A stretch of DNA of 64,000 nt from an uncultured Jannaschia sp. (GTDB taxonomy: Bacteria; Pseudomonadota; Alphaproteobacteria; Rhodobacterales; Rhodobacteraceae): contig NZ_CANNEZ010000001.1 in the NCBI RefSeq assembly GCF_947503795.1, positions 2,223,001 to 2,287,000 on the forward strand, given 5' to 3'. The notes below the pieces were generated by a model. It had not been told where the DNA came from and made no database searches. It saw nothing but the letters and a program-made list of their open reading frames with translations. Positions 36,349-45,136 of this stretch are shown one piece after another. Position 1 is the stretch's first letter. Each line of letters begins with the position of its first letter. The position numbers and the translations under genes are program-made.

Positions 36349-36743
36349 TGGCCCGGCCCAGCTTTCACATGATCGACGGCGCACCCTCGCCCGTCGCGAC
36401 CTTCTCCCATTGCACCGAGGTCGATGGCTGGGTCTTCCTGACCGGCCAGATGCCGACCTGGCCCGGCGAGCCGGACCGCGCGCTGCCCGATGGCGTCGCC
36501 GCACAGACCGCCCGCGTGATGGACAACCTGATCCTCGTCCTCGAGGGCATGGAACTCGATCTGGGCTGCGTCGCGCAGGCGCGGGTCTACCTCACCGACT
36601 TCGAGCGGGACTACGCCACGATGAACGCGACCTATGCCGCCTATTTCCCCAAGGGCGCGCTTCCGGCGCGGACCTGCATCGGGGTCACCGGGCTTGCGGT
36701 GGGCGCGCTGGTCGAAATCGACATGGTCGCCCGCCGCCCCTGA
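36348..36743 (+). CDS. RidA (YjgF/UK114) family protein
   Basis: RidA proteins hydrolyse reactive enamine/imine intermediates released by PLP enzymes. The 131 residues include FLTGQMPTWPGEP, VAAQTARVMDNLILVLEGM, ARVYLTDFERDYATMNATYAAYF and GALPARTCIGVTGLAVGALVEIDM. The conserved Arg that binds the keto-acid carboxylate is in P-A-R-T-C. The start shares a base with the lrp stop, so the two are coupled, as is typical of regulator-RidA pairs. Confidence 0.92.
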
Positions 36744-36944
36744 CCGGCCTGCCCGATTCCCGTCATGTTCGGCGATTTCGGGTGCATCCGGGCACTGTTT
36801 GGCATGTCGCTACAATATCTCGCGATTCTCGGAAACGGGCAGCCCCGACGGTGGGGTTTGTCGCGATCCCGCGCGGCAAAGCTGCCCCGAGTCTGCCTTA
36901 TTTCCGCACTAGAATGGCCTTAGTTTCGACTTGGGGAAAACAAG

Positions 36945-37106
36945 ATGAACGTCTGCATCAAGTACTGGAGCGCCGCGCCGCGCTGCACCGGCTCACTCAT
37001 GGATCAGCTACACGGAGCCTCGCCTGGCGGGCTGGAGGCGGGAGTGGCGATCCTGCTGCTCGTGGGCGCCGCGATCGCCGTTTTCGTGTTCCGCAATCCG
37101 GCATGA
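36945..37106 (+). CDS. Predicted 53-residue membrane protein
   Basis: ATG at 36945, stop at 37104. The product has a polar N-terminus with two Cys (MNVCIKYWSAAPRCTGSLMD), a Gly-rich turn and a C-terminal hydrophobic helix (AGVAILLLVGAAIAVFVF) ending in RNPA. A ggggaaaac purine stretch lies just upstream and a 13-bp hairpin lies 5 bases after the stop. Hydropathy and the bracket by structured sequence support translation. The short length and lack of a known family mean it could also be chance. Genes around it are ridA and the convergent ppaC. Confidence 0.55.
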   Translation: MNVCIKYWSAAPRCTGSLMDQLHGASPGGLEAGVAILLLVGAAIAVFVFRNPA

Positions 37107-37111
37107 CGCAC

Positions 37112-37145
37112 GCGACCGGCCGCTTCGGGGGGAGCGGCCGGTCGC
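37112..37145 (+). terminator. Strong hairpin after the 53-residue ORF
   Basis: gcgaccggccgct (37112-37124) pairs perfectly over 13 bp with agcggccggtcgc (37133-37145), loop 8 bases. No T run follows, but the stability is high. It lies between two convergent genes and could stop transcripts from either side. Confidence 0.65.
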
Positions 37146-37175
37146 AGTAGCCCGGGTCTGGCCGTCGGGGGGCGG

Positions 37176-38096
37176 TCAGACCTTGAGGCTGGGGATGATC
37201 TGCTTCTTGCGGCTCATCACGCCCGGCAGCACGACCTGATCGCCCGTGACGGGAACGCCGAAGCTCGCCTCGGCGACCGATTTCACCAGCGCGTTCGGCA
37301 CGAGGAGCGTCGCCTCCTCGGCGAGGATGTCCACCACGAAGAGCAGCACCTGTGCGACGCCGTCCTCGGCGGCGACGGCGGGCATCGCCTCCATCAGCGC
37401 GGCCTTCCTGTCGAGGATCGCGGCGGGCGACGTCGTCTCGAGGACCGAGACGCGGAACTTGGTGCCGCCGACCTCGTACTCCTTCGAATCCATCCGCAGA
37501 AGCTCGGCCTCCGAGAAGGACGACACGTCCGACTTGGCCGCGAACATGTCGGCGGCGAAGGACGGGATGTCGACGCCGAGGTCGTCGGCCAGCCGCTCGG
37601 CCACCGCGCGGTCGTGATCGGTCGTCGTCGGCGAGCGGAATTCCAGCGTGTCCGAGAGGATGCAGGTCAGCATCGCGCCCTTGATCCCTTCGGGCGCCGA
37701 GGACAGCGCCTGCCCCATCAGGTCCGCCATGATCGTCGCGGTGCAGGCCAGCGGGCGGATCGTGATGTCGATCGGGGCTGCCGTCTCGAGCCCGCCGACC
37801 AGCTTGTGATGGTCGATGATCTGTCGCAGGTCGGCCTGCGCGATCGAGGCCGGAAGCTCGGCGGGGTTGTTGGTGTCGACCACGACGACCGGCTGGCCGG
37901 GGGCCAGCTCCGAGATCACCTCGGGCATGTCGAGGCCCCAGCGGCCCAGCATCCACGCCGCCTCGGTGTTGGGCTGGCCGGTCAGGACGGCGCGGGCGGG
38001 CGTGCCCTGCACCTCGGACATGTACCACGCCCAGGCGATGGGGCTGCCGGTCGAGTCGGTATCGGGGGAGAAATGGCCGAGAACGAGGTGGGTCAT
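37176..38096 (-). CDS. ppaC: Manganese-dependent inorganic pyrophosphatase (family II)
   Basis: This hydrolyses pyrophosphate to phosphate, pulling biosynthetic reactions forward. The 306-residue protein is a DHH-superfamily enzyme: LGHFSPDTDS metal motif, VVVDTNN, IIDHHKL (DHH) near residue 97, and the DHHA2 domain ending in the SRKKQIIPSL substrate motif. Family II enzymes are less usual in alphaproteobacteria than PpaA-type but well known in marine Rhodobacterales. ATP sulfurylase in the same window is a pyrophosphate producer, though not in the same operon. Confidence 0.95.
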   Translation of the reverse strand: MTHLVLGHFSPDTDSTGSPIAWAWYMSEVQGTPARAVLTGQPNTEAAWMLGRWGLDMPEVISELAPGQPVVVVDTNNPAELPASIAQADLRQIIDHHKLVGGLETAAPIDITIRPLACTATIMADLMGQALSSAPEGIKGAMLTCILSDTLEFRSPTTTDHDRAVAERLADDLGVDIPSFAADMFAAKSDVSSFSEAELLRMDSKEYEVGGTKFRVSVLETTSPAAILDRKAALMEAMPAVAAEDGVAQVLLFVVDILAEEATLLVPNALVKSVAEASFGVPVTGDQVVLPGVMSRKKQIIPSLKV

Positions 38097-38190
38097 GGGG
38101 CAGGTCCCTGGGGTGATGGCGGTCGCGCGGGGCCTTAGCGCGCCCGGCGGCGCTTGTCACGGGGGCGCCCGCGCCGCTATCCCCGACCCC

Positions 38191-38847
38191 ATGCGCGAGA
38201 CCGACCTCTACCCGCCGGTGAAGGCCTTCCTCGAAGGCCAGGGCTACGCGGTGAAGGGTGAGATCGGACCCGCCGACGTGGTCGCCATCCGGGGCGACGA
38301 GCCGCCGGTCATCGTCGAGCTGAAAACCGGGTTCAGCCTGGCGCTCGTGCATCAGGGCATCGACCGGCAGGCGATCACGCCGCATGTCTATCTCGCCGTG
38401 CCGGACGTCGCGGGGCGGCGCGGATGGTCGGCGCTGAAGGCCAACCTCAAGCTCGCCCGGCGGCTGGGGCTCGGGGTGCTGACGGTGCGGGCGCGCGACG
38501 GGCTGGTGACGGTCCATTGCGACCCCGGCCCCTTCCAGCCCCGCCTGCTCTCGAAGCCCCGCGCCCGGCTGCTGCGGGAATTCGCGGCCCGGCGCGGCGA
38601 CCCGTCGCCCGGCGGTGCCACGCGGATCGGACTGGTGACGGCCTACCGCCAGGATGCGCTGGCCCTCGCGGCGCATCTGGCGGCCGAGGGCACATGCCGT
38701 GGCCGCGACGCGCGAGCTGCGACCGGCGTGACCCGCGCCACGCAGATCATGCGCGACAACCACTACGGCTGGTTCGTGAAGGTCGCCGTGGGCACGTTCG
38801 AGCTGACCGAGGCGGGCCGCGCGGCGGCGGAGGGGGCAAATCCCTGA
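38191..38847 (+). CDS. DUF2161 protein with PD-(D/E)XK nuclease-like core
   Basis: The 218 residues start with MRETDLYPPVKAFLEGQGY, a block common to PD-(D/E)XK proteins. The putative active site follows: GPADVVAIRGDEPPVIVELKTG, with D, then E-x-K. The second half has a winged-helix-like AATGVTRATQIMRDNHYGWFVKV. The family is annotated only as DUF2161; nuclease activity is a prediction. It diverges from ppaC across 94 bases and precedes a dispersed element. No restriction or methylase gene is nearby. Confidence 0.85.
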   Translation: MRETDLYPPVKAFLEGQGYAVKGEIGPADVVAIRGDEPPVIVELKTGFSLALVHQGIDRQAITPHVYLAVPDVAGRRGWSALKANLKLARRLGLGVLTVRARDGLVTVHCDPGPFQPRLLSKPRARLLREFAARRGDPSPGGATRIGLVTAYRQDALALAAHLAAEGTCRGRDARAATGVTRATQIMRDNHYGWFVKVAVGTFELTEAGRAAAEGANP

Positions 38848-38879
38848 AGGAGGGATTTGCGGGCGCATCGCGGCGGCGG

Positions 38880-38930
38880 GGCGGGATGGGTGGCCCCCGT
38901 GGCACCCGCATATTTGGGGAGCAAAGACCG
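38880..38930 (+). repeat. Dispersed intergenic element, copy 4 (divergent)
   Basis: A G/C-rich stretch with ggcccccgtggcacccgcatatttggggagcaaaga. The CATATTTGGGG-AxCAAAGA tail matches the TATTT and purine core of the other copies, though the G/C part has decayed. It lies between the DUF2161 gene and the permease. Confidence 0.5.
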
Positions 38931-38996
38931 GCAGCCTCGCACGGCCGTGACCCGATGCGCATTGCGCGGGCCGGGCCGCGCGGGCATTCGGGCGGG

Positions 38997-39848
38997 ATGC
39001 GCCTGTTCCTGATGACCGCCCTCGCCGTGACGCTTCTGGCGGCCAACTCGCTTCTGACGCGCGCGGGAGTGCTCGACGGGACTGATCCCGTAGCCTTCGC
39101 GGCGATCCGGGTCGGGGCGGGCGCGATCGTGCTGGGTCTGCTCGCGGCGGGGCGTGGCATCGACCTTCGCGGCAGGCGGCGCTGGGGTGCCGCGTTGGCG
39201 CTGGTGATCTACCTTATGGGCTTCAGTCTCGCCTATCGCAGCCTCGACGCGGGGCTCGGCGCGCTGATCCTCTTCGCGACGGTCCAGCTGGCCCTTTTTG
39301 CCGCCGGTGCGGTCCGGGGCGAACGGGCGGGCCCGGTGCGCATGGTGGGCATGGCGATAGCGCTGGGCGGGCTCGTCTGGCTGTTGGCCCCCGGCGGCGG
39401 GCCCTGGGCGATGGTCGATGCCGTGCTGATGGGCGCCGCGGGGCTCGGCTGGGCGGCCTACAGCTTTGCGGGCAAGTTCGAGCCGAAGCCGCTCGCGGGC
39501 ACGGCCGGGAATTTCATCCTCGCCGCCGGGGCCGTCCTCCTTGCCGCACCGCTCTGGTGGGGGGCGGACGTCACACCGCTGGGCTGGATCACCGCCGTCG
39601 CATCCGGTGCGGTCGCCTCGGGGCTGGGATACGCGCTGCTCTTCCGGGTGCTGCCGCGCATGGGGCTTGCGACGGCAGGCGTCGCCCAACTCTCGGCGCC
39701 GGTGATCGCGATGGCCGGCGGCGCGCTCCTGCTGGGCGAATGGCCCACCGGGCGCGCGCTGGCGGCGGCGAGCCTCGTGCTGGCCGGTATCGCGCTGGCG
39801 ACGATCGGGCCGCGGCGTCAGCCCACGATGCGCTCCAGCGGATCGTAG
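38997..39848 (+). CDS. DMT-superfamily (EamA) permease
   Basis: A 283-residue inner-membrane transporter with about ten hydrophobic segments in two EamA repeats, the first beginning MRLFLMTALAVTLLAANSLLTRAGV and the second near VDAVLMGAAGLGWAAYSF. Internal Ala/Gly/Leu richness and the R-L-x-x-A/G pattern fit the drug/metabolite exporters. The transported compound is unknown. Its 3' end overlaps the convergent NUDIX gene by 31 bases. Confidence 0.85.
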   Translation: MRLFLMTALAVTLLAANSLLTRAGVLDGTDPVAFAAIRVGAGAIVLGLLAAGRGIDLRGRRRWGAALALVIYLMGFSLAYRSLDAGLGALILFATVQLALFAAGAVRGERAGPVRMVGMAIALGGLVWLLAPGGGPWAMVDAVLMGAAGLGWAAYSFAGKFEPKPLAGTAGNFILAAGAVLLAAPLWWGADVTPLGWITAVASGAVASGLGYALLFRVLPRMGLATAGVAQLSAPVIAMAGGALLLGEWPTGRALAAASLVLAGIALATIGPRRQPTMRSSGS

Positions 39849-40273
39849 CGCGGCGCGCCCGCCTCCATCCACGCAACGGAGGGCAATGCAAGCGGGCGAT
39901 AGCGCAGCTCCGCCATCTGGGCGCGCGTGACCCAGCGGCGGCGCGTCACCACGCCCTCGGGATCCTCCCACGCGGGATCGAGCGTCCCCCGCACAAGACG
40001 GCAGCGAAAGAAGAGCTCGACCTGGTGGAAGTCCCGCGCGGGATCGTGGAACTCGTTGACGAGGCAGGGCGCATCGACCCGCACCTCCAGCCCGGTTTCC
40101 TCGCGCACCTCGCGGGCGAGGTTCTCGGGCAGGCCTGCATGCGGCTCGGCCCCGCCGCCAGGGGCGCACCAGAGGTCGCTCCCCACCGAGGGCGGATAGG
40201 CATTGACCAAGAGGAGCCGGTCGCGATGGACGAGGATCGCGCGGGCGGCGATGCGGATGGGGCGGTGCGTCAT
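39818..40273 (-). CDS. NUDIX hydrolase
   Basis: The 151-residue protein has a complete NUDIX box: GGGAEPHAGLPENLAREVREETGLEV, that is G-x5-E-x7-R-E-x-x-E-E-x-G, near residues 39-64. The surrounding strands (RAILVHRDRLLLVNA, VELFFRCRLVRGTL) fit the fold. NUDIX enzymes cleave nucleoside diphosphate derivatives; the substrate is unknown. The start at 40273 gives the normal N-terminus. It overlaps the permease gene by 31 bases at its 3' end and diverges from a secreted hydrolase. Confidence 0.9.
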   Translation of the reverse strand: MTHRPIRIAARAILVHRDRLLLVNAYPPSVGSDLWCAPGGGAEPHAGLPENLAREVREETGLEVRVDAPCLVNEFHDPARDFHQVELFFRCRLVRGTLDPAWEDPEGVVTRRRWVTRAQMAELRYRPLALPSVAWMEAGAPRYDPLERIVG

Positions 40274-40345
40274 GCCGGCCGACATAGCCTGGCTCGCCGC
40301 CACGTCGCGCTGGCGAGCGACCCCGCGCGCACATAGATGGGAGGG

Positions 40346-41077
40346 ATGATCCGCCTTGCCCTGCTTCTTGCGGCCTTCGCCCTGCCCCTCCGGGCCGAGA
40401 CGGTGCCCGATTGCGTGGTGCTCCTGCATGGGCTGGCGCGGAGCGATGCATCGCTGATCGTGATGGAAGAGGCGCTGGAGGCCGAGGGTTTCCAGACCGT
40501 GAATGCCGACTACCCCTCGACCACGGACGATATCGCGGCCCTGGCCGCGCTGACCCTGCCCCGCGCCTTCGCGGGCTGCGCCCCGGACGCCCCCGCGATC
40601 CATGTCGTGACCCATTCGATGGGCGCGATCCTGCTGCGCCATTGGTATGGCACCGCGACGCCGATCCGGCCGGGCCGCACGGTCATGCTGGCCCCGCCGA
40701 ACCAGGGCTCGGAACTGGTGGACGCGCTGGGGGGCCTAGCCCCCTTCGAATGGATGAACGGACCCGCCGGATTGCAGCTTGGCACCGACGGGCTGGCGCC
40801 GCGGCTGGGGCCGGTCTGGCCCGGCGTCGGGGTCATCGCGGGGACGCGCAGCCTCAATCCCGTGGCCTCGGCCATTCTGCCGGGGCCGGATGATGGAAAG
40901 GTCTCGGTCGCATCGACGCGGGTCGAGGGCATGGACGACCATATCGAACTGCCGGTGACGCATACCTTCCTGATGAACTCGCCGCTCGTGATCGGCGAGG
41001 TGCTGGCCTTCCTGCGCACCGGGCGCTTCGACCGCGATCTGGGCTATACGGACGTGATCGAGACCTTCACCGACTAG
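40346..41077 (+). CDS. Secreted alpha/beta hydrolase (lipase-like)
   Basis: The signal peptide [17 protein letters not shown] fixes the export prediction; a Met 3 codons upstream (40337) is an alternative start. The catalytic Ser is in [10 protein letters not shown], the HG oxyanion block is LLHGLARSD, and late Asp/His candidates are [10 protein letters not shown] and THTFLMN. The layout resembles small triacylglycerol-lipase-like or PGAP1-like hydrolases that act on lipids in the periplasm. Length is 243 residues. It converges with the sulfotransferase gene, whose stop at 41074 overlaps by 4 bases. Confidence 0.85.
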   Translation: MIRLALLLAAFALPLRAETVPDCVVLLHGLARSDASLIVMEEALEAEGFQTVNADYPSTTDDIAALAALTLPRAFAGCAPDAPAIHVVTHSMGAILLRHWYGTATPIRPGRTVMLAPPNQGSELVDALGGLAPFEWMNGPAGLQLGTDGLAPRLGPVWPGVGVIAGTRSLNPVASAILPGPDDGKVSVASTRVEGMDDHIELPVTHTFLMNSPLVIGEVLAFLRTGRFDRDLGYTDVIETFTD

Positions 41078-43158
41078 GCAAGCCCCTCGCGGGCCAGCGC
41101 CTCCAGAAGCGGGCCGATCCGGGCCTCGTGGCGCGCCCAGCCCCCCTCGGAGGTCCGGTAGATCGGCTGGCGCACCTGCGCGAAGCTCAGCGTGTCGACC
41201 CGTCCCGCCGTCTCATGGAAGCCGAGCACGCGGTCGTCCCAGCCGAGCCCGCAGGCGCCCAGCAGCGCGCGCGCCTCGGCCGCGGGATCCGCCAGCAGCG
41301 CCTCGTAGCGGATGGTGTGGAACGCGCCCTCGGGCAGGCGGTCGCGCCAGCCCTCGACCGCCGCACGGAACAGCGCCGCATGGGCCGCGATGCCTTCAGG
41401 CGAGGCGGCATAGCGGTGCGTGCCGTCCGGAAAGTGATTGCGCCAGATCGACAGGGCGGTGTCGCGGGGATCGCGGTCGACGACGACGATCGCGGCGCGC
41501 GGCAGGATCGCGCGGATGAGACCGATCTCGACGAAGGAATGGATCGACTTGTCGGTGACGCGCCCGGAGGCTCCGGTCAGGCGGCGGACCCGTGCGTCGT
41601 AATCGGCGCCGATGGCCCCGAGCATGTCCGGAGGCGGCGTCTCGCCCCGGTCGAGCCGCGTGACGAGCGGGCGGATCGCGTGCGACAGCAGGCCCAGCTC
41701 GCCGCCCGCGGTCACGTCCGGGTGCGCGGCAAGGATGGCCTCGACCAGCGTCGTGCCCGAACGGGGCAGGCCCGTGACGAAGATCGGCGCGGCCTCGCAG
41801 TCGCTGGGCGCGAGGTCGGCAAGCTGCGGCCATCGCCCGAACGCGCGGTCGAGTCCGGCGCGGTCGGCCGCGGCGTCGTGCGGAAAGGCGTCGGCGGTGG
41901 CGGCGTTGGCGCGGGCCAATGCGGCGAAGGCGGCGTCGGGCGCGTGCGGCTCGGTCGCGCGGGCCAGCGCATAGAGCGCCAGCCGCCGGTCGGAGGCCGG
42001 CGTCGCCTCGGCCTTGGCGGCGCTGCGCATCGCGCCGATGGCCGCATCGTCCGCGCCAAGCTTGCCGCCATAGGCCAGCGCGCGGAGCGCCGTGCCATGG
42101 GCCGGGTGCGCGGCGATGGCGGCGCGCAGATCGGCCTCGGCGTCGTCGGACCGCCCCAGCGACTGGTAGAGCTGGCCCCGCGCCGCCAGGAGGTCGGCGT
42201 CACCCGGCGCGCGGTCGAGCGCCGCGCCATAGGTGGCGAGCGCCGCGTTCGCATCGCGGGCCGAGGCCTGCACGTGGCCGAGAAGAAGGGCGCGATCAGC
42301 GGCGTCGGCCTTGCGCGCGGCGGCCGGCTCCAGCGCAAGATCGGGGCGCTTCATTGCCAGCGCCGCCTCGGCGGCGAGACGCAGCGGCGCGTCGGATTTG
42401 GGCGCCAGGGCGCGGGCGGCCTCGGCGGCGCGAAACGCAGGCTCGGCCAGATCCCCGGCGAGTGCCAGCCGCCCGAATGCCATTTGCGCATCGGCCCAGC
42501 CGGGCGCGGCCTGAACGGCGCGCCGCGCTTCGGCCAGGGCCTGCGGCATCCGGCCCGCGCGGGCCAGCGCCCGGACCAGTCCCAGCCGCAGATCGGCGGC
42601 ATAGGGCTCGAGCCGCAAGCCGCGGGCGAAGGCGTCCGCCGCCTCGGGCCCCTTGCCCGCGTCGAGCCGGGCCTGCCCCAGCATCGCCCAGACGATCGCT
42701 CCGGCCTGCGCCTTGAGAAGCGGGGCCGCGACGGTCTCGGCGCCCCTCAGGTCACGGGCCTTCACCTTCGCCGAGAGTGCGGCGAGGTCGCGCTTGCCCG
42801 CGGCCCCCGTTCCTTGCGCGCGGGCACCCTTGCCCGCGGCCGCGCCCTGCACCATCGCGACCAGCGGCGCGGGCAACCCGGCCCCCTTCGCGCGCTTGAC
42901 GAAGGCGGGTCCGGCCCCGGCGGCATGGGCGGCCAGCGCCGCTTCCATCCAGACCGCAGGCTCCTTCGGGGCGGCGGCCAGGATCGCGTCGAACCCGGCC
43001 TGCGCATCCCCGGCCCGACCGTCGATCAGCGCGGCCCGTGCCCGAAGAAAAGCCGCCTCCACCCCGTCGAGCCCGCGCAGCGCCGCGATGGCGGCATCGG
43101 GGCGATCGGCATCGATGGCGCGGCGGGCGTCGGCAAGGGGATCGGGTGCATCACTCAT
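41074..43158 (-). CDS. TPR-sulfotransferase fusion protein
   Basis: The 694 residues divide into an N-terminal region of about 430 residues of Ala-rich TPR-like helix pairs (blocks such as [42 protein letters not shown] and [17 protein letters not shown]) and a C-terminal sulfotransferase domain. The latter has the PAPS 5'-phosphate loop [18 protein letters not shown] and the 3'-phosphate block [14 protein letters not shown]. Acceptors are unknown; TPR-linked sulfotransferases often modify proteins or polysaccharides. The PAPS maker sat-cysC lies 7 kb away. It diverges from the Hint gene. Confidence 0.88.
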   Translation of the reverse strand: MSDAPDPLADARRAIDADRPDAAIAALRGLDGVEAAFLRARAALIDGRAGDAQAGFDAILAAAPKEPAVWMEAALAAHAAGAGPAFVKRAKGAGLPAPLVAMVQGAAAGKGARAQGTGAAGKRDLAALSAKVKARDLRGAETVAAPLLKAQAGAIVWAMLGQARLDAGKGPEAADAFARGLRLEPYAADLRLGLVRALARAGRMPQALAEARRAVQAAPGWADAQMAFGRLALAGDLAEPAFRAAEAARALAPKSDAPLRLAAEAALAMKRPDLALEPAAARKADAADRALLLGHVQASARDANAALATYGAALDRAPGDADLLAARGQLYQSLGRSDDAEADLRAAIAAHPAHGTALRALAYGGKLGADDAAIGAMRSAAKAEATPASDRRLALYALARATEPHAPDAAFAALARANAATADAFPHDAAADRAGLDRAFGRWPQLADLAPSDCEAAPIFVTGLPRSGTTLVEAILAAHPDVTAGGELGLLSHAIRPLVTRLDRGETPPPDMLGAIGADYDARVRRLTGASGRVTDKSIHSFVEIGLIRAILPRAAIVVVDRDPRDTALSIWRNHFPDGTHRYAASPEGIAAHAALFRAAVEGWRDRLPEGAFHTIRYEALLADPAAEARALLGACGLGWDDRVLGFHETAGRVDTLSFAQVRQPIYRTSEGGWARHEARIGPLLEALAREGLA

Positions 43159-43335
43159 GCCCGCCGCCTAGCACGGGCCACGGGGCCCCGGAAGCCGCGC
43201 CACAAAATTGCCGGATTCGCACCAACAGGCGAAATCGAAACCTATTGTTTCCGCCAAACCGGTTGATCCAACCCCCTGCCTCCGGCCTATAAGACGGCCT
43301 GCGGTGGGGGCCGTATCTGCTTGGACGATTTCGTC

Positions 43336-44091
43336 ATGACTGCTTACCAGCGGCTTCCTTCCGCGTCGCATATCCCTGTCACACCCGCCGCTGCGGACCG
43401 CGAGGCATCGCGCGCCACCGTCGCGCTCGATCTCGCCTGGTTCGACCCCAGTGGCCGCGCCACGTGGGACCGGCGGCACCTCCCCGACACGCCCGAAGTG
43501 ACCGGCGCCGTGGCGAGCCTGGCGCGCGGGGCGATGCTCAAGGGCACGGACGGCCCGATTGCGGTCGAGGACCTGATGCCCGGCGACGAGGTCTCGACGC
43601 AGGACGGCGAAACGGTTCGGATCGACTGGATCGGCTCGCGCACCTACGCGCCGTCGGACGAGCGGCCCACCTTCTACCGCGTGACCGCCCGCGCCTTCGG
43701 GCCGAATGGCCCCGAGGCGGACGTCATGCTGGGCGCCCGCGCCCATGTGCTGATCGAACACCGGCTCTGCTACGAACTCCTGCGCGTGCCGCGCGCCTTC
43801 GCGCCCGTCGCGGCACTCGAGGACGGACATCTCGTGTCGGCGGTCACGCCTCCGGGCGAGGTCACGGTCTACGGCATCGCCTGTTCGGGCCAGTCCGCGG
43901 TGATGGTCTCGGGCCTCGCGGTCGAGAGCTACCACCCCGCCCGTGCGACCGGACGAAGCCTCAACCGCACCGTCCTGTCCGACATGGCCCGGCTCTTTCC
44001 GCAGATCGGCGACGGCGACGGGTTCGGCCCGCCCCGCATCCCGTATCTCAGCGCGTCCGAAGCGCACGGGCTGGCGATGGCCATCGGCTGA
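43336..44091 (+). CDS. Hint-domain protein lacking the N-terminal cysteine
   Basis: The 251-residue protein contains a Hint (hedgehog/intein) fold from about residue 60: SLARGAMLKGTDGPIAVEDLMPGDEV, VRIDWIGSRTY, ADVMLGARAHVLIEH and VYGIACSGQSAVMVSGLAVESYHP. In self-processing Hint domains the first residue is Cys (CFTPGT-like); here that position is Ser/Ala in an ASLARGA block and the protein continues N-terminally by about 55 residues. It therefore probably does not self-cleave. Such short Hint proteins are typical of Rhodobacteraceae and their role is unknown. TTG at 43321 is an alternative start. Confidence 0.82.
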   Translation: MTAYQRLPSASHIPVTPAAADREASRATVALDLAWFDPSGRATWDRRHLPDTPEVTGAVASLARGAMLKGTDGPIAVEDLMPGDEVSTQDGETVRIDWIGSRTYAPSDERPTFYRVTARAFGPNGPEADVMLGARAHVLIEHRLCYELLRVPRAFAPVAALEDGHLVSAVTPPGEVTVYGIACSGQSAVMVSGLAVESYHPARATGRSLNRTVLSDMARLFPQIGDGDGFGPPRIPYLSASEAHGLAMAIG

Positions 44092-44159
44092 CGGCTGGAA
44101 AGCGGCGATCCTTGCTGTAGGTATCGCGGCGACCCCAACCGTTCCGGAGACCGGCCCCC

Positions 44160-45032
44160 ATGCAGATCATTCACGCCCTGTCCGAGGTCTCGGACCGCTA
44201 CCGCGCGCTGTTCGTGGATCTCTGGGGCTGCGTCCATGACGGGGTGCGGCCCTATCCCGGCGCGGTCGAGGCGCTGCGGGCCTATCGGCAAGGCGGAGGC
44301 CACGTCATCCTCGTGACCAACTCGCCCCGCCCGCGCGCTGGCGTCGCCGAACAGATCGTCGAGATGGGCGTGACCGAGGACGCCTATGACGACATCGCGA
44401 CCTCCGGCGATTCGGCGCGGACGGCGATGTATCGCGGGGCGGTCGGGACGCGCGTCTGGCACCTTGGACCCGAGTTCGACGCCGGGTTCTTCCAGCCGCC
44501 CGCCGTGCTCGACGATCCGCTGGCCGTCGAACGCGTGCCGCTGGAACAGGCCGAGGGCATCGTCTGCACCGGCCCGCTCGACCCCTTCGCCGACCCGTCC
44601 GTGATGCGGCCCCAGTTTCTCGCCGCCAAGACGCGCGGATTGAAGCTGCTTTGCGCCAACCCCGATATCGTGGTGGATCGCGGCGGCGTCCGCGAATGGT
44701 GCGCCGGCGCTTACGCCGAGCTCTACACCGAGATGGGGGGCGAGAGCCTCTATTTCGGCAAGCCGCATCCGCCGATCTACGACCTCGCGCGGCGGCGGCT
44801 GGGACAAATCGCGGATGTCTCGGACGCTTCGATCCTCGCCATCGGCGACGGCCCCGCGACCGATGCGGCCGGAGCGATGGGCGAAGATCTCGATCTCCTC
44901 TTCATCTCGGGCGGCCTCGGCGCCGAGGAAACGGCCACGCCCGAGGGCGGCGACCCGGACCCCGACAAACTGGACACCTATCTCGCGGCAACGGGCGTCG
45001 CACCGACCTACGTCATCGGAACGCTTCGGTAA
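44160..45032 (+). CDS. HAD-superfamily subfamily IIA hydrolase (TIGR01459 type)
   Basis: A 290-residue phosphatase-like protein of the NagD-related HAD group. Motif I is reduced to LFVDLWGCVHDG (D-L-W-G in place of the usual D-x-D-G), as in this family; motif II is VTNSPRPR, the Lys is in YFGKPHPPIYDL and motif III is AIGDGPATDAAGA. Residues near IISTS-like DIATSGDSARTAM complete the cap. Substrate unknown. It precedes the MaoC gene by 104 bases. Confidence 0.88.
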   Translation: MQIIHALSEVSDRYRALFVDLWGCVHDGVRPYPGAVEALRAYRQGGGHVILVTNSPRPRAGVAEQIVEMGVTEDAYDDIATSGDSARTAMYRGAVGTRVWHLGPEFDAGFFQPPAVLDDPLAVERVPLEQAEGIVCTGPLDPFADPSVMRPQFLAAKTRGLKLLCANPDIVVDRGGVREWCAGAYAELYTEMGGESLYFGKPHPPIYDLARRRLGQIADVSDASILAIGDGPATDAAGAMGEDLDLLFISGGLGAEETATPEGGDPDPDKLDTYLAATGVAPTYVIGTLR

Positions 45033-45081
45033 CGTTCGGTCTCTTCTGCGGCAAAATTCGAACAATTCTTTCGTCGTGACT

Positions 45082-45096
45082 TGCCGCAATGCGGCA
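45082..45096. promoter_or_regulatory. Palindrome upstream of the MaoC-type gene
   Basis: tgccgca-a-tgcggca is a perfect 15-base palindrome (45082-45096), 40 bases before the start codon at 45137. It fits a dimeric operator near a promoter. The regulator is unknown; a relation to polyhydroxyalkanoate control proteins, which bind TGC/GCA-type palindromes, is speculation. Confidence 0.4.
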
Positions 45097-45136
45097 TCCA
45101 TGCTAGTTCGCCCCCATGAGTTCGGAGGGAGCGCCC

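Noticed and set aside
43321-43335. TTG at 43321 as the start of the Hint gene
   Set aside because: The ATG at 43336 gives a more usual start; TTG is possible but unsupported by a ribosome site.
45116-45136. ATG at 45116 for the MaoC gene
   Set aside because: The ggaggga site lies after it and is correctly spaced for 45137.
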